Positions 33,010-44,465 of a DNA stretch of 64,000 nt are shown here, in pieces; the stretch's first letter is position 1; the number at the start of each line of letters is the position of its first letter. This DNA comes from Natronospirales bacterium (lineage in GTDB: Bacteria; Pseudomonadota; Gammaproteobacteria; Natronospirales; REEB76). The position numbers were made by a program, and so were the translations under genes. The DNA lies in the NCBI GenBank assembly GCA_021816765.1, contig JAKAXB010000006.1, forward strand, positions 99,267 through 163,266. The letters are read 5' to 3'. The notes beneath the pieces are model-generated. The model searched no databases, was not told where the DNA came from, and worked only from the letters and a program-made list of their open reading frames with translations.

Positions 33010-36000
33010 CAGACAAGCTCCTGATGCAGATTCTGCAGCTTATTGACGCCCGCGGAGTCAATGTAATCCAGCGCAATCACCGTGGCCTTGGCAGCGGCGA
33101 TGGTGGTGTAGTACGTGATCTTGTGGGAAACCGCTTCCCGACGAATTGAATACGATTCCAATATGGCTTGTTTGCCTTCTGTAGTGTTGACGATGAGGCT
33201 CACTTCCTCGTTCTTGATGAGGTCCACAACGTGCGGCCGGCCTTCACGCACCTTGTTGATGTGCTCGCAGGGCACGCCTGCCGCTTCCAGAGCCGCTGCG
33301 GTACCGTGGGTGGCGACAAGCCTGAAGCCGCGCTGGATCAGCGCTTTGGCCAGATCCACTGCGGCACGTTTGTCCGGGTCGCGCACCGAAAGCAGGGCTT
33401 TGCCGCCCACGGGGATAATGATACCTGAGGCAAACTGCGCCTTGGCGTAGGCTTCCCCAAAACTGCGGCCCGTGCCCATGACTTCGCCGGTGGATTTCAT
33501 TTCCGGCCCCAGAATCGGATCCACACCACGGAATTTGATGAACGGGAACACCGGTTGCTTCACGGAAAAATATGCCGGTACGGGGATGGCGGTAATGCCC
33601 TGCTGCTTCAGGGTCCGGCCTGCCATGCAGCGGGCCGCCACCTTGGCAAGCGGCACCCCCACAGCCTTGGATACAAATGGCACGGTACGGGAGGCGCGCG
33701 GGTTCACCTCCAATATATAGAGCCTGTCACCCTGGATAGCGAACTGAACATTCATGAGACCCACGACCTTGAGCGCCTTGGCTAATTGCCTGGCTTGGTC
33801 GCGGATGCGCCGCTGCATGGACGCGGAGAGCGTGTTGGGTGGCAGGGAACAGCCGGAGTCACCGGAATGGATGCCCGCCTGTTCCACGTGCTCCATGATG
33901 CCGCCAATGAGCACGTCGTGACCATCGGACAAGGCATCCACATCCACTTCAATGGCATCTTCCAGAAAACGGTCCATGAGTACGGGTGCGGAATTGGAGA
34001 CCTGCATCGCTCTTCGAATATAGCCCAGCAAATCCTCTTCACTGAATACCACTTCCATGGCGCGTCCACCCAGAACATAGGACGGCCGCAACATGAGAGG
34101 AAAGCCCACTTCGCGGGCCAACGCCACCGCCTCGTGTTCGTTGCGTGCACTGCGTGCCGGCGGCTGCAGTAATTTCAGCTTATCCACCAGCTTCGAGAAA
34201 CGCTCCCGGTCCTCGGCGAGATCAATGCAATCCGGTGAGGTGCCGATGATGGGCGCACCGGCCGCTTCCAGGGCCCGTGCCAATTTCAGCGGTGTCTGGC
34301 CGCCGAATTGCACAATGACGCCCCTGGGTTTTTCCTTGTCGAGGACCTCCATGACGTCTTCAAAAGTGAGCGGTTCAAAATACAGCCGGTCCGAGGTGTC
34401 GTAATCGGTGGACACGGTCTCCGGATTGCAGTTGATCATGATGGTTTCATAACCGTCCTGCCGCAACGCGAGGGCTGCGTGCACACAGCAATAGTCGAAC
34501 TCAATACCCTGGCCGATGCGGTTGGGCCCGCCCCCCAGCACCACAATCTTGTCGCGCTGCGTCGGCTCGGCCTCGCATTCTTCCTCATAGGTGGAATACA
34601 GGTACGCCGTGGCGGCAGCGAATTCAGCTGCGCAGGAATCCACACGCTTATACACGGGGCGTATGCCATGCCAGATACGCAGCGCACGCACATCGCTTTC
34701 TTCACATCCCAGTAGCGTGGCAAGACGGCTGTCTGAAAAGCCTTTGCGCTTGAGCACGCGCAGCCGCACAGCACTGAGGGATTTTATGCCGCCTGTGACA
34801 AGCGTACTTTCCTCGTTAACCAGATCTTCGATCTGCGCCAGAAACCAGACATCAATCTTCGTCAGTGCGGCGATTTCCTCGCACGATAAACCGGCGCGAA
34901 AGGCGTCAGCCACATACGAGAGGCGATCGGGACCGGGGGCGCGCAGTTCATGGCGCAACCCGTCCATGGCATTGGGCGCATCGAAATCCGTGATTTTCCC
35001 GTTGAGACCATCGCTGCCTGTTTCCAGGCCACGCAAAGCCTTCTGCAGGGATTCCTGCCAAGTGCGGCCGATGGCCATGACTTCGCCCACGGATTTCATC
35101 TGTGTGGTCAGTCGTGGTTCAGCCTGAGGAAATTTCTCGAAAGTGAAGCGCGGTATTTTCGTGACCACATAATCAATGCTGGGTTCGAAGGAGGCCGGTG
35201 TGGCGCCACCGGTGATCTCGTTGCGCAGTTCATCCAGCGCATAACCGACAGCCAGTTTAGCGGCCACTTTGGCGATGGGGAACCCGGTGGCCTTGGAGGC
35301 CAATGCCGAGGAGCGCGATACACGCGGATTCATCTCGATGACCAGCATGCGCCCATCCCGGGGATTGATGGCGAACTGCACATTGGAGCCGCCGGTCTCG
35401 ACACCCACCTTGCGCAGCACCGCGATAGCGGCATCGCGCATGACCTGGTATTCCTTGTCGGTCAGTGTCTGCGCCGGCGCCACGGTGATGGAATCACCGG
35501 TATGCACGCCCATGGGATCCAGGTTCTCGATGGCACATACGATGATGCAGTTGTCCTTCTTGTCACGCACCACTTCCATCTCGAATTCCTTCCATCCCAG
35601 CACCGACTCTTCAATCAGCAACTCATTGGTGGGCGAAAGGTCCAGGCCGAGCTCGCAGATTTCGACGAATTCCTCGCGATTGTAGGCGATGCCGCCGCCA
35701 CTGCCGCCCAAGGTGAAGGACGGCCGGATGACGGTGGGATAGCCGATCTCCGCCTGCATGGCAAGGGCTTCCTCCAGGTTGTGCGCAAGCCCGGCACGCG
35801 GTACCCCCAGACCGATCTCCTGCATGGCGCGGCGGAACAGATCGCGATCTTCGGCCATGTCTATGGCCTCGCGCGACGCACCAATCATTTCCACGCCGTA
35901 TTTGGCGAGCACGCCTTCGCGCACCAGGTCCAGAGCGCAATTGAGTGCCGTCTGTCCGCCCATGGTGGGCAGCAGCGCATCGGGGCGCTCTTTTTCGATG

Positions 36001-36230
36001 ATGCGTTCAATGGTGCGCCAGTGGATAGGCTCAATGTACACCGCGTCCGCAGTTTCGGAATCGGTCATGATGGTGGCGGGATTGGAGTTCACCAGGACCA
36101 CGCGGTAACCTTCCTCGCGCAGCGCCTTGCAGGCCTGGGCGCCGGAATAATCGAACTCGCAGGCCTGGCCGATGACGATGGGTCCCGCACCAATGATCAG
36201 GACGGTCTTGATGTCAGTACGTTTCGGCAT
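33009..36230 (-). CDS. carB: Carbamoyl-phosphate synthase, large subunit
   Basis: Makes carbamoyl phosphate for pyrimidines and arginine. The 1073-residue protein has two homologous ATP-grasp synthetase halves: the carboxyphosphate half (about 1-400, [32 protein letters not shown]) and the carbamoyl-phosphate half (about 555-935, [18 protein letters not shown]), an oligomerisation domain between, and a C-terminal allosteric MGS domain (about 937-1073). ATG 36230. Followed by greA with one-base overlap. Confidence 0.98.
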   Translation of the reverse strand: MPKRTDIKTVLIIGAGPIVIGQACEFDYSGAQACKALREEGYRVVLVNSNPATIMTDSETADAVYIEPIHWRTIERIIEKERPDALLPTMGGQTALNCALDLVREGVLAKYGVEMIGASREAIDMAEDRDLFRRAMQEIGLGVPRAGLAHNLEEALAMQAEIGYPTVIRPSFTLGGSGGGIAYNREEFVEICELGLDLSPTNELLIEESVLGWKEFEMEVVRDKKDNCIIVCAIENLDPMGVHTGDSITVAPAQTLTDKEYQVMRDAAIAVLRKVGVETGGSNVQFAINPRDGRMLVIEMNPRVSRSSALASKATGFPIAKVAAKLAVGYALDELRNEITGGATPASFEPSIDYVVTKIPRFTFEKFPQAEPRLTTQMKSVGEVMAIGRTWQESLQKALRGLETGSDGLNGKITDFDAPNAMDGLRHELRAPGPDRLSYVADAFRAGLSCEEIAALTKIDVWFLAQIEDLVNEESTLVTGGIKSLSAVRLRVLKRKGFSDSRLATLLGCEESDVRALRIWHGIRPVYKRVDSCAAEFAAATAYLYSTYEEECEAEPTQRDKIVVLGGGPNRIGQGIEFDYCCVHAALALRQDGYETIMINCNPETVSTDYDTSDRLYFEPLTFEDVMEVLDKEKPRGVIVQFGGQTPLKLARALEAAGAPIIGTSPDCIDLAEDRERFSKLVDKLKLLQPPARSARNEHEAVALAREVGFPLMLRPSYVLGGRAMEVVFSEEDLLGYIRRAMQVSNSAPVLMDRFLEDAIEVDVDALSDGHDVLIGGIMEHVEQAGIHSGDSGCSLPPNTLSASMQRRIRDQARQLAKALKVVGLMNVQFAIQGDRLYILEVNPRASRTVPFVSKAVGVPLAKVAARCMAGRTLKQQGITAIPVPAYFSVKQPVFPFIKFRGVDPILGPEMKSTGEVMGTGRSFGEAYAKAQFASGIIIPVGGKALLSVRDPDKRAAVDLAKALIQRGFRLVATHGTAAALEAAGVPCEHINKVREGRPHVVDLIKNEEVSLIVNTTEGKQAILESYSIRREAVSHKITYYTTIAAAKATVIALDYIDSAGVNKLQNLHQELV

Positions 36231-36333
36231 AGCCCCCGACTCTCATCATCTGCGCACCGCTCTTACATTTGTGCGCCTGTACAATGCGGAGCGCCGAACC
36301 CGACGCCGCTCTCGTTGCTTTGATGTTCATGAA

Positions 36334-37491
36334 CTAGCCGGCCGCCGCACTCACGGGTTGTGCATGACGCTGCGCCATGGCGCGCACAAACCGTTCAAAC
36401 AAGGGCCTTACATCATGCGGACCCGGGCTCGCCTCCGGATGCCCCTGAAAACTGAAGGCCTCGCAATCCGTGCGCTCCATACCCTGCAAGGTGGCGTCAA
36501 ACAGGGAACGGTGCGTGGCACGCAGTGTCGGCGGCAAACTGTTCTCATCCACCGCAAAACCGTGGTTCTGGCTTGAAATCATGACGCGGCCGGTATCCAG
36601 ATCAATAACCGGATGGTTGGCACCGTGATGCCCGAATTTCATCTTCACAGTCTGCGCACCGCTGGCAAGCCCCAACAGCTGGTGGCCCAGACAGATGCCA
36701 AAGATGGGAATGCCGACGCTGAGCAATTCGCGCAGTGCGGTGATGGCGTAATCACAGGCTGCAGGATCGCCGGGGCCGTTGGAGAGGAACAACCCATCCG
36801 GCTTGAGCGCCAGCGCTTCGCGTGCGGTGAGGGTAGCCGGTACCACCGTCACGCGGCAGTCATGATCTGCCAAGATGCGCAGAATATTGCGTTTGATGCC
36901 GTAATCGTAGGCCACCACATGAAAACATCCACCCTGCACCCGTGGGCTCCCATTGATACTCAGTTGCCAGCTCCCTTCATGCCATGCATAGGATTTTCCC
37001 GTGGTAACCACCTTGGCAAGATCCATGCCCTTGAGTCCCGGGAAGGCACGTGCCTTCCGCAGCGCCGTCGCTGCATCCATTTTCGCGTCTGCCAGGATGC
37101 AGCCGTTCTGGGCGCCGCTCTGCCGCAGCAGGCGGGTGAGTTTACGCGTATCAATGCCGGCGATGGCGACGATATGTTCGCGCTGGAGATAATCCTGTAA
37201 GGATTCCTGTGCGCGCCAGCTGCTGGCCGCGGAAGGCAGATCACGGATGATGAGTCCGGCCGCCCTGATGCCTGCCGACTCGCAATCCTGCGCGTTGGCG
37301 CCGGTATTGCCGATGTGGGGATAGGTGAGAGTCACGAGCTGCTGGCAGTACGAGGGATCCGTGAGGATTTCCTGGTAGCCGGTCATGGCGGTGTTGAACA
37401 CCGCCTCACCAACCGCGGTCCCCGCCGCACCAATGGATATACCCCGGAAAATCGTACCGTCCTCAAGAGCCAGGATGGCCGGTTGTTCCAA
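36334..37491 (-). CDS. carA: Carbamoyl-phosphate synthase, small subunit
   Basis: Glutaminase subunit that supplies ammonia to CarB. It has 385 residues with a class I amidotransferase domain: Cys267 ([11 protein letters not shown]), His351 and Glu353 ([10 protein letters not shown]). The start is TTG 37491: an AGGAGG stands eight bases upstream and the product then begins [13 protein letters not shown] like other CarA. An in-frame GTG three codons upstream is too close to the Shine-Dalgarno. It is 103 bases from carB. Confidence 0.96.
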   Translation of the reverse strand: MEQPAILALEDGTIFRGISIGAAGTAVGEAVFNTAMTGYQEILTDPSYCQQLVTLTYPHIGNTGANAQDCESAGIRAAGLIIRDLPSAASSWRAQESLQDYLQREHIVAIAGIDTRKLTRLLRQSGAQNGCILADAKMDAATALRKARAFPGLKGMDLAKVVTTGKSYAWHEGSWQLSINGSPRVQGGCFHVVAYDYGIKRNILRILADHDCRVTVVPATLTAREALALKPDGLFLSNGPGDPAACDYAITALRELLSVGIPIFGICLGHQLLGLASGAQTVKMKFGHHGANHPVIDLDTGRVMISSQNHGFAVDENSLPPTLRATHRSLFDATLQGMERTDCEAFSFQGHPEASPGPHDVRPLFERFVRAMAQRHAQPVSAAAG

Positions 37492-37616
37492 GGGCACCTC
37501 CTCCTTCGCGCGCAGCGGGAAGGCCTTGACGCCTCCCGCCAGATTCCCGCGACGCACGCGGGCAGCAGTCAAATTAGTGGAATTCTAGCGGCTAAGCGCG
37601 GGCGCGTCCACGCTTC

Positions 37617-38408
37617 TCAGGGTCGGCGTGCATCCAGGTCGAGCAGGTCCGCCATCTGGTAGAGCCCGGCGGGCCGGCGGGCGATCCAGCAGGCTGCCAC
37701 GAGCGCGCCGCGGGCAAAGGCCGCGCGGCTGTGGGCACGGTGCGTCAACTCCAGGCGCTCGTCCGCACCCGCGAACAGCAGCGTGTGGTCGCCGACGATG
37801 TCGCCGGCGCGCACCGAGCTGAAGCCGATGCTGCCCGGCTGACGCATGCCATCCCGGGCGGCGCGATGAAAATCCGCGTGGGCCTCAAGTTTCACGCCAC
37901 GCGCCCCGGCTACCGCTTCCCCCAAAGCCAGCGCGGTGCCGGACGGGGCATCCTTCTTCCGGCGATGGTGTACTTCGCTGATTTCCACGTCGAATTCTTC
38001 ACCCAACGCCGCCGCGGCCATGGCCGCCAGCCGCAGCAGCAGATTTACACCGAGACTCATATTGGGCGCCGCCAGCACCGCAATGGTCTGACTGGCCTTT
38101 TCCATCTTGTGTCGCAGCACCGCATCCAGGCCGGTGACACCGATAACCAGCGGTTTGCCCGCGGCAAGACAGGCATCAATAGCAGCGGCGGTGGATACCG
38201 GAGTGGAAAAATCCACCAGCACATCGCTCGCAGTGAGCGCACCGTTCACGCCGGCGCTGTAAGCAATACCACCGGCATCCTGCCCCAGTAAAGGGCTGCC
38301 GGCACGCACCAATGCTGCGCTGATGCGCACTCCTGCATAATCGCGTGCGATTGCCAAAATGGTCTGGCCCATGCGGCCGCTGGCGCCGAGGACCGCGATA
38401 TTCACCAC
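37617..38408 (-). CDS. dapB: 4-hydroxy-tetrahydrodipicolinate reductase
   Basis: NAD(P)H-dependent step of lysine and diaminopimelate synthesis. The 263-residue protein begins with a Rossmann motif AVLGASGRMGQ; the substrate-binding block is SEVHHRRKKDAPSGTA and the central motif VIGVTGLD. Start GTG 38408. It stands between dnaJ and carA, a common gammaproteobacterial order. Confidence 0.97.
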   Translation of the reverse strand: MVNIAVLGASGRMGQTILAIARDYAGVRISAALVRAGSPLLGQDAGGIAYSAGVNGALTASDVLVDFSTPVSTAAAIDACLAAGKPLVIGVTGLDAVLRHKMEKASQTIAVLAAPNMSLGVNLLLRLAAMAAAALGEEFDVEISEVHHRRKKDAPSGTALALGEAVAGARGVKLEAHADFHRAARDGMRQPGSIGFSSVRAGDIVGDHTLLFAGADERLELTHRAHSRAAFARGALVAACWIARRPAGLYQMADLLDLDARRP

Positions 38409-38441
38409 TGGTGGGTTTTGCGCAGCGTTAATGGCGGTGAC

Positions 38442-39590
38442 TCACGTATTCGCGTTTTCGAAAAAGCGCCTGACACCCTCAAGCCAGGAGCGTTCTCGCG
38501 GCGAATGTTTGCTGCCGCCATCGCGCACAGTGGCGTCAAATTTCTTCAGCAACTCCTTCTGTTCGCGGGTAAGATTTACGGGGGTTTCCACCTCGACACG
38601 ACACAGCAAATCACCGGCGCTGGCGCCGCGTACCGGTTTCACGCCCTTGCCGCGCAAACGGAAAACCTTGCCCGTCTGGGTTTCAGCCGGAATCTTCAGG
38701 GTGACACGCCCATCCAGGGTGGGTACCTCCACTTCACCGCCCAGGACGGCGGTTGAAAACGCCAGGGGTACCTCACAGGCCAGGTCCGCGCCTTCCCGGG
38801 TAAAGAGGGCATGCGGGCGCACACTGATCTCCACGTACAAATCTCCAGGCGGTCCACTCATGGGCCCGGCTTCGCCCTCACCCGCCAAGCGGATGCGATC
38901 ACCGTTATCCACGCCCGGTGGCACTTTGATAGACAGGCTTCTGCGCTCTTCCACCCGACCCTGCCCACGGCACTTGGGGCAGGGATCGCTGATAACGCTG
39001 CCGCTGCCGTGGCAGCGCGGACAGGTCTGCTGGATGGAGAAGAAACCCTGTTGTATGCGTACCTGTCCCTGACCACTGCAGGTGGAACAGGTCTGGGGCT
39101 GGCTGCCTTTTTTGGCGCCACTGCCATCGCAGACATCACAGCGCACCAGTGCCGGCACGCGGATGGTGATCGTGTCGCCGAAAACCGCCTGCTCCAGATC
39201 CAGTGTGAGTTCGTAACGCAGATCGGCACCGCGATACATGCGCTGACCACGACCACCGCGCCGGCCGCCGCCGAATATGTCGCCGAACATGTCACCAAAG
39301 ATGTCGCCGAACACATCGTTGGGATTGATGCCCGGCCCACCACGCGCGCCGGCTGCTGTGCTGGCATCCACGCCGGCGTGGCCGAATTGATCATAGGCGG
39401 TGCGCTTGTGCGCGTCGCTCAGCACCTCGTAGGCTTCCTTGGCCTCCTTGAACCTGTTCTCGCCCTCTTTGCTGCCGGGATTGCGATCCGGGTGATATTT
39501 CATTGCGAGACGCCGGTAAGCCTTCTTGATGTCGGCCTCCGATGCGCCACGCGCGATCCCCAGCACTTCGTAATAATCCCGCTTCGCCAT
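38442..39590 (-). CDS. dnaJ: Chaperone protein DnaJ
   Basis: Type I J-domain co-chaperone that stimulates DnaK ATPase. It has 382 residues: J domain with HPD at 33-35, a Gly/Phe-rich linker (about 75-115, with repeated [19 protein letters not shown] units), four CxxCxGxG zinc repeats ([32 protein letters not shown]), and two C-terminal client-binding domains. ATG 39590 ([11 protein letters not shown]); the longer frame is not needed. It follows dnaK by 98 bases. Confidence 0.98.
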   Translation of the reverse strand: MAKRDYYEVLGIARGASEADIKKAYRRLAMKYHPDRNPGSKEGENRFKEAKEAYEVLSDAHKRTAYDQFGHAGVDASTAAGARGGPGINPNDVFGDIFGDMFGDIFGGGRRGGRGQRMYRGADLRYELTLDLEQAVFGDTITIRVPALVRCDVCDGSGAKKGSQPQTCSTCSGQGQVRIQQGFFSIQQTCPRCHGSGSVISDPCPKCRGQGRVEERRSLSIKVPPGVDNGDRIRLAGEGEAGPMSGPPGDLYVEISVRPHALFTREGADLACEVPLAFSTAVLGGEVEVPTLDGRVTLKIPAETQTGKVFRLRGKGVKPVRGASAGDLLCRVEVETPVNLTREQKELLKKFDATVRDGGSKHSPRERSWLEGVRRFFENANT

Positions 39591-39688
39591 ACACTCACAT
39601 CTTACACGTCGGTTGTACCCCACACGCAGGCGGGGAGTTCACGCCTGCACGCAAACTCCCCGCCCATCGCTTCCCTCAAAGGCAGGAT

Positions 39689-41608
39689 TTACTTGCGATC
39701 GTCCTTGACCTCCTCGAATTCCGCATCTACCACGTTTTCCTTGCTCTTGCCGCCGTCGTTCTGGGCGCCGGCCGCCTTGGTTTCTTCCGCCTTGGCGGCA
39801 TACAGGCGCTCGGCCAGCTTGGCGGAGGCTTCCGCCAGTGCCTGGCTCTTGGTCTCAATGACGCCCTTGTCATCCTTCTTGACGACGTCCCGCAAATCGC
39901 GGATGGCAGATTCCACCTTGGCGCGTTCCTCGCCTGTCACTTTGTCACCCAGTTCCTTCAGGCTCTTGTCGGCGGCATGGATCAGGTTGTCCGCCTGATT
40001 GCGTGCATCCACCAATTCACGGGCCTTGCGATCCTCATCCGCATGCGCCTCCGCATCCTTCACCATGCGCTCTATGTCCTCTTTCGACAAACCCGAGGAG
40101 GCCTTGATGGTAATCTTCTGCTCCTTGCTGGTAGCCTTGTCCTTGGCGGACACATTCAGGATGCCGTTGGCGTCGATGTCGAAGGTCACCTCGATCTGCG
40201 GCATACCGCGGGGCGCCGGCGGAATATCGGAGAGATCGAACCGTCCCAGCGACTTGTTGTCACGCGCCATCTCGCGCTCGCCCTGCAATACGTGCACCGT
40301 CACCGCCGTCTGATTGTCGTCGGCGGTGGAAAACACCTGTGTTGCCTTGGTGGGAATGGTGGTGTTCTTTTCAATGAGCTTGGTCATGACGCCGCCCAGG
40401 GTTTCGATTCCCAGCGACAACGGCGTCACATCCAGCAACAGCACGTCCTTAACATCTCCCTTGAGCACACCCGCCTGGATGGCAGCGCCCACGGCCACCG
40501 CCTCGTCCGGGTTCACATCCTTGCGCGGCTCCTTGCTGAATAAGTCCTTCACGGTCTCCTGCACCTTGGGCATGCGCGTCTGGCCGCCCACCAGGATCAC
40601 ATCGTCCACCTCGCTTACCGACAAGCCGGCATCCTTGAGGGCGATCCTGCAAGGCTCGATGGTCTTGCGGATCAGATCCTCCACCAAGGCTTCCAGCTTG
40701 GCACGGGTGAGCTTGATGTTGAGATGCTTGGGACCCGAGGCATCCGCCGTAATGTACGGCAAATTGATTTCCGTCTGCTGGCTGGATGACAGCTCAATCT
40801 TGGCTTTCTCCGCCGCTTCCTTGAGGCGTTGCATGGCGAGGGGATCATTGCGCACGTCAATGCCCTGCTCCTTGCGGAATTCCTCGGCGATATAGTCAAT
40901 GATGCGCTTGTCGAAATCCTCGCCGCCCAGAAAGGTGTCGCCGTTGGTGGACAGCACCTCGAACTGGTGCTCGCCGTCCACTTCGGCGATTTCAATGATG
41001 GAAATGTCAAAGGTGCCGCCGCCCAGATCGTACACGGCGATCTTCTTGTCACCCGTGACCTTGTCCATACCGTAGGCGAGCGCCGCCGCGGTGGGCTCGT
41101 TGATGATGCGCTTCACCTCCAGGCCCGCGATCTGACCCGCGTCCTTGGTAGCCTGGCGCTGGGAGTCATTAAAATAGGCCGGCACGGTGATAACCGCCTC
41201 GGTTACCGGCTCGCCGAGATAATCCTCGGCGGTTTTCTTCATCTTCATGAGCACGCGCGCGGAAATCTCCGGCGGCGCCATCTTCTTGTCGCTCACGTCC
41301 ACCCAGGCATCACCATTATCGGCCTTGACGATTTTGTAAGGCACCATGCCGATGTCTTTCTGCACCACTTCGTCGGCGAACTTGCGACCGATGAGCCGCT
41401 TGATGGCATACAGGGTGTTCCTGGGGTTGGTGACCGCCTGGCGCTTGGCCGACTGGCCCACCACCACTTCGTGGTCCTTGGTGAAGGCCACGATGGAGGG
41501 CGTGGTGCGGTCGCCCTCGCTGTTTTCGATGACCCGGGGCTTGCCACCTTCCATTACCGCCACACAGGAGTTGGTAGTGCCCAGGTCAATGCCGATAATC
41601 TTGCTCAT
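39689..41608 (-). CDS. dnaK: Chaperone protein DnaK (Hsp70)
   Basis: ATP-dependent chaperone. It has 639 residues: nucleotide-binding domain (1-about 385) with [26 protein letters not shown] and the interdomain linker [15 protein letters not shown], then substrate-binding beta domain and lid, ending in the acidic [11 protein letters not shown] 41608. A sigma-32 promoter overlaps the preceding grpE stop, so dnaK-dnaJ can be transcribed independently of hrcA-grpE. Confidence 0.98.
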   Translation of the reverse strand: MSKIIGIDLGTTNSCVAVMEGGKPRVIENSEGDRTTPSIVAFTKDHEVVVGQSAKRQAVTNPRNTLYAIKRLIGRKFADEVVQKDIGMVPYKIVKADNGDAWVDVSDKKMAPPEISARVLMKMKKTAEDYLGEPVTEAVITVPAYFNDSQRQATKDAGQIAGLEVKRIINEPTAAALAYGMDKVTGDKKIAVYDLGGGTFDISIIEIAEVDGEHQFEVLSTNGDTFLGGEDFDKRIIDYIAEEFRKEQGIDVRNDPLAMQRLKEAAEKAKIELSSSQQTEINLPYITADASGPKHLNIKLTRAKLEALVEDLIRKTIEPCRIALKDAGLSVSEVDDVILVGGQTRMPKVQETVKDLFSKEPRKDVNPDEAVAVGAAIQAGVLKGDVKDVLLLDVTPLSLGIETLGGVMTKLIEKNTTIPTKATQVFSTADDNQTAVTVHVLQGEREMARDNKSLGRFDLSDIPPAPRGMPQIEVTFDIDANGILNVSAKDKATSKEQKITIKASSGLSKEDIERMVKDAEAHADEDRKARELVDARNQADNLIHAADKSLKELGDKVTGEERAKVESAIRDLRDVVKKDDKGVIETKSQALAEASAKLAERLYAAKAEETKAAGAQNDGGKSKENVVDAEFEEVKDDRK

Positions 41609-41651
41609 GATGAAAGCTCTCCGCAAAGGTCAAAAGTTCTTGATGTTCAAC

Positions 41652-41680
41652 TAGATGGGGGTCGCCTGCGGGGTTTCAAG
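41652..41680 (-). promoter_or_regulatory. Sigma-32 heat-shock promoter for dnaK
   Basis: On the minus strand CTTGAAA (41674-41680), a 13-base spacer and CCCCATCTA (41652-41660) match the RpoH consensus CTTGAAA-N(11-15)-CCCCATnT essentially perfectly. The TGA inside the -35 is the grpE stop codon, so the promoter is embedded in the end of grpE, about 44 bases before the dnaK start. Confidence 0.85.
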
Positions 41681-42254
41681 CAGCACCGGCCGGAGACTTG
41701 GCCACGATCACCCGGGCCGGCCGCAGCAGACGGCCATGCAACTGGTACCCCTTCTGCACCGTGAGCAGTATCGCCCCGGACCCCGTCTCCGCCGACGCCT
41801 GCATGGCCATGGCCTCGTGCAATTCAGGGTCGAAGGCCTCACCCCTGGCCGGGTTCACCTCGCGGACGCCAAAGCGATCGAGAACCATGGCCAGCAGTTT
41901 CAGGGTCATATCCATGCCTTCCCTGATTGCTGCCACCTGTCCCGCGTCGGCGGCGGCAATACCCATTTCCAGGCTGTCCTTCACCGGCAGAAGTTCCGTG
42001 AGGAAGCGTTCCAGGGCGAATTTGTGCGCGTTCTCCAGATCCCGCTGGGTACGCTTGCGCAGGTTGTCGAGTTCCGCCGCCATTCGCAGGTAGCGGTCCC
42101 GGTTCTGGGCCGCTTGGTGCTGCGCTTCCGTGAGTGCTGCCTGAAGTTCCGCCAGTGGGTCGGCGGCTTTGGGCTCTTCAAACTTGACCTCATCAGCCTG
42201 TTCCGCCGGCTCATTCCCCGACACGGGCGCCTGCGCGGATTGCTCTTCAGCCAT
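41676..42254 (-). CDS. grpE: Nucleotide exchange factor GrpE
   Basis: ADP-release factor for DnaK. It has 192 residues: an acidic disordered N-terminus (about 1-40), a long coiled-coil helix (about 45-110) and the C-terminal beta-wing (VNPARGEAFDPELHEAM, VQKGYQLHGRLLRPARV). The start is ATG 42254, six bases after GGAGG; an ATG four codons upstream overlaps that Shine-Dalgarno. It lies between hrcA and dnaK. Confidence 0.96.
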   Translation of the reverse strand: MAEEQSAQAPVSGNEPAEQADEVKFEEPKAADPLAELQAALTEAQHQAAQNRDRYLRMAAELDNLRKRTQRDLENAHKFALERFLTELLPVKDSLEMGIAAADAGQVAAIREGMDMTLKLLAMVLDRFGVREVNPARGEAFDPELHEAMAMQASAETGSGAILLTVQKGYQLHGRLLRPARVIVAKSPAGAA

Positions 42255-42344
42255 TCTGTCCTCCATCACGCCACTCCACCGGACCCATGCTGACAATAAA
42301 CGTTCCACCCACGGTGTGGGCCCCTGCTCTCGATATCTTGGGAT

Positions 42345-43406
42345 TCATTTGCGCGGATTCAAGGCGACGCTCAACAGGCGCGCGCTCATATCCACCAGGG
42401 GAATCACGCGCTCATAGGCCATGCGTGTAGGGCCGATAATGCCCAGCACCCCCACCACCTCGTCGCCCACACTATATGGCGCGGTCACCACACTGCACTC
42501 ATCCAGTACCCGGTAACCGGACTCCTCGCCAATGAATATCTGCACACCGTCGGCGGCAATACACTTGTCCAGCAGGTGCAGAATATCGCCCCGCTGATTG
42601 AAAGCTTCGAACAGACGTCGCAGTTTTTCCACATCCGACAGCTCGGCCCACTCCATGAGATTGGTTTCGCCCGCCATGACGTAGCTGCGCCCACCTTCCG
42701 CACCGTGTGTATCAAATACTCTTTCCGCCATGGTGATGGCGGCCAACATCAGATTATTCATGCTCTCGCGGGTATGCCGCAGCTCGTTAAGGAGCTCGCT
42801 GCGCACCGCGTGAATATCCTTGCCGGCGAAATGACTGTTCAGATAATTGCTGATCTGCTGCAGTGTGGATGCATCGTAGCTGCGGTCCAGATTGAGGATG
42901 CGGTTCTGCACCTCACCTTCGTTCACCACCAGGATGGCAAGTACCCGCTGCTCCGACAGCGGCAGAAATTCGATGTGTCTCCAGGCGATGTGTTCCCGGC
43001 GTGGCAACGTCACCACTCCGGTCATGTGGGTGATGACGGACAACATGCTGGTGGCGGAAGCGAGCAATGCCTGGGGATTGGGATCCCCGATATCCAGTTG
43101 CTGCCGGATCCGGTGTATTTCCTGCTGCGCAAGCGGCCGGACGGTCAAGAGCGTGTCCACGAAGAAGCGATAACCTTTCACAGTGGGCACGCGGCCGGCG
43201 GAGGTATGCGGTGCAACAATGAAACCCAGCTCCTCCAGATCCGCCATCACATTGCGGATGCTGGCGGGGCTGAGATCCAGACCGGAATCCCGCGACAGGG
43301 TGCGGGATCCCACCGGCTCCCCATCGCGGATATAGCGCTCCACCAGCGCCTTGAGCAAGTGCTGGGCGCGTTCGCTGAGACCCGCCTCCGTCATGCCTGT
43401 AGTCAT
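42345..43406 (-). CDS. hrcA: Heat-inducible transcriptional repressor HrcA
   Basis: Represses class I heat-shock genes by binding CIRCE; its activity depends on GroEL. It has 353 residues with an N-terminal winged helix (about 1-85, GEPVGSRTLSRDSGLDLSPASIRNVM in two parts: GEPVGSRTLSRDSG, LSPASIRNVMADLEELGF), a GAF-like dimerisation domain and an inserted region. ATG 43406. A CIRCE element lies 36 bases upstream, so it is autoregulated. Confidence 0.97.
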   Translation of the reverse strand: MTTGMTEAGLSERAQHLLKALVERYIRDGEPVGSRTLSRDSGLDLSPASIRNVMADLEELGFIVAPHTSAGRVPTVKGYRFFVDTLLTVRPLAQQEIHRIRQQLDIGDPNPQALLASATSMLSVITHMTGVVTLPRREHIAWRHIEFLPLSEQRVLAILVVNEGEVQNRILNLDRSYDASTLQQISNYLNSHFAGKDIHAVRSELLNELRHTRESMNNLMLAAITMAERVFDTHGAEGGRSYVMAGETNLMEWAELSDVEKLRRLFEAFNQRGDILHLLDKCIAADGVQIFIGEESGYRVLDECSVVTAPYSVGDEVVGVLGIIGPTRMAYERVIPLVDMSARLLSVALNPRK

Positions 43407-43441
43407 GTCTGTGTGGTATTACCAAATCTTGTCGGTTACGC

Positions 43442-43468
43442 TTGGCACTCACATTAAGCGAGTGCCAA
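43442..43468. promoter_or_regulatory. CIRCE operator (HrcA-binding site)
   Basis: TTGGCACTC (43442-43450), nine-base spacer, GAGTGCCAA (43460-43468): a perfect 9-9-9 inverted repeat. Compared with the consensus TTAGCACTC-N9-GAGTGCTAA there is one symmetrical change (A to G, T to C). It lies between the divergent hrcA and nadK. A possible plus-strand promoter for nadK (TTGTCG at 43429-43434, 17 bases, CATTAA at 43452-43457) overlaps it. Confidence 0.93.
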
Positions 43469-43557
43469 AAGGAAAGCTAGCCACCCCGGCGGAAGACCGG
43501 CAAAAACTGGGCGGCCATTTGGCGCTCCCTGATGCCCATGCTAACGTTGCCAGCCAT

Positions 43558-44457
43558 ATGCCAGCCCGTTTTTCCACCCTCGCCGTCCTCGGCCGCGAAG
43601 GCGACCCCGAGATTGCCCCCACGATTGTGGCCCTGCTTGAGCTGCTGCGCGCGGAAAATGTCCAGGTGCTGGTGGACTCCGCCCTTGCTCCCCTGCTCCC
43701 GAAAGGCATGCCCGTACAGCCTGCGTCCCATGCCCAGCTCAGCGCCCAGGCTGACCTCGCCATCGTAATCGGTGGCGACGGCACCCTGCTCAAGGCAGCC
43801 CATGCGTTTACCGACCGCCCGGTACCCCTGGTGGGCGTCAACCTGGGACGCTTGGGTTTTCTCACGGACATCTCGCCGGATGCCATGCGTGATGACATTC
43901 GCGCTATTCTGCAGGGCGAATGTCAGGAAGAACAACGGCTGCTGGTGGATGCCCGGGTGGTACACGGCACCGACGTCACCCCCTGCATGCCGGCTCTCAA
44001 CGATATCGTCATACAAAAAGCGGATGGCGGCAGACTGATCGAATTCGAGACCCATGCGGACGGCCGTTTCGTGTGTGCACATCGCGCCGACGGCATTATC
44101 ATCGCCACGCCCACCGGTTCCACCGCTTACGCCCTGTCAGGCGGCGGCTCCATTCTGCATCCGGAGGTGGATGCCATCCTTCTGGTACCCATCTGTCCTC
44201 ACGCGCTCGGGGACAGACCCATTGTGGTGAAGGGCGACAGCAAAATCGAGATCGTGATCAACAACACCCACGGCGGCCATGCCCAGGTGACCAGCGATGG
44301 CCAGCATACCCGCCCGCTGGACGCGGGTGACCGGGTGCTTGCGCAGCGCTCCGCCCACAGCGTCACCTTCATCCATCCCCGCGGTCACGACTACTACAGG
44401 ATCCTGCGCACCAAACTTCATTGGGGACGCGCCCACCATCACTCCCGCAAGGACTGA
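43558..44457 (+). CDS. nadK: NAD kinase
   Basis: Phosphorylates NAD to NADP with ATP or polyphosphate. The start is ATG 43558, giving 299 residues beginning MPARFSTLAVLGREGDPE in register with the family; the frame stays open upstream through the CIRCE element, which is not coding. Catalytic GGDGT is at 72-76, followed by GVNLGRLGFLTD, IIATPTGSTAYALSGGG and the conserved LVPICPHAL. It precedes recN by eight bases, the usual nadK-recN pair. Confidence 0.96.
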   Translation: MPARFSTLAVLGREGDPEIAPTIVALLELLRAENVQVLVDSALAPLLPKGMPVQPASHAQLSAQADLAIVIGGDGTLLKAAHAFTDRPVPLVGVNLGRLGFLTDISPDAMRDDIRAILQGECQEEQRLLVDARVVHGTDVTPCMPALNDIVIQKADGGRLIEFETHADGRFVCAHRADGIIIATPTGSTAYALSGGGSILHPEVDAILLVPICPHALGDRPIVVKGDSKIEIVINNTHGGHAQVTSDGQHTRPLDAGDRVLAQRSAHSVTFIHPRGHDYYRILRTKLHWGRAHHHSRKD

Positions 44458-44465
44458 AACCCGGC

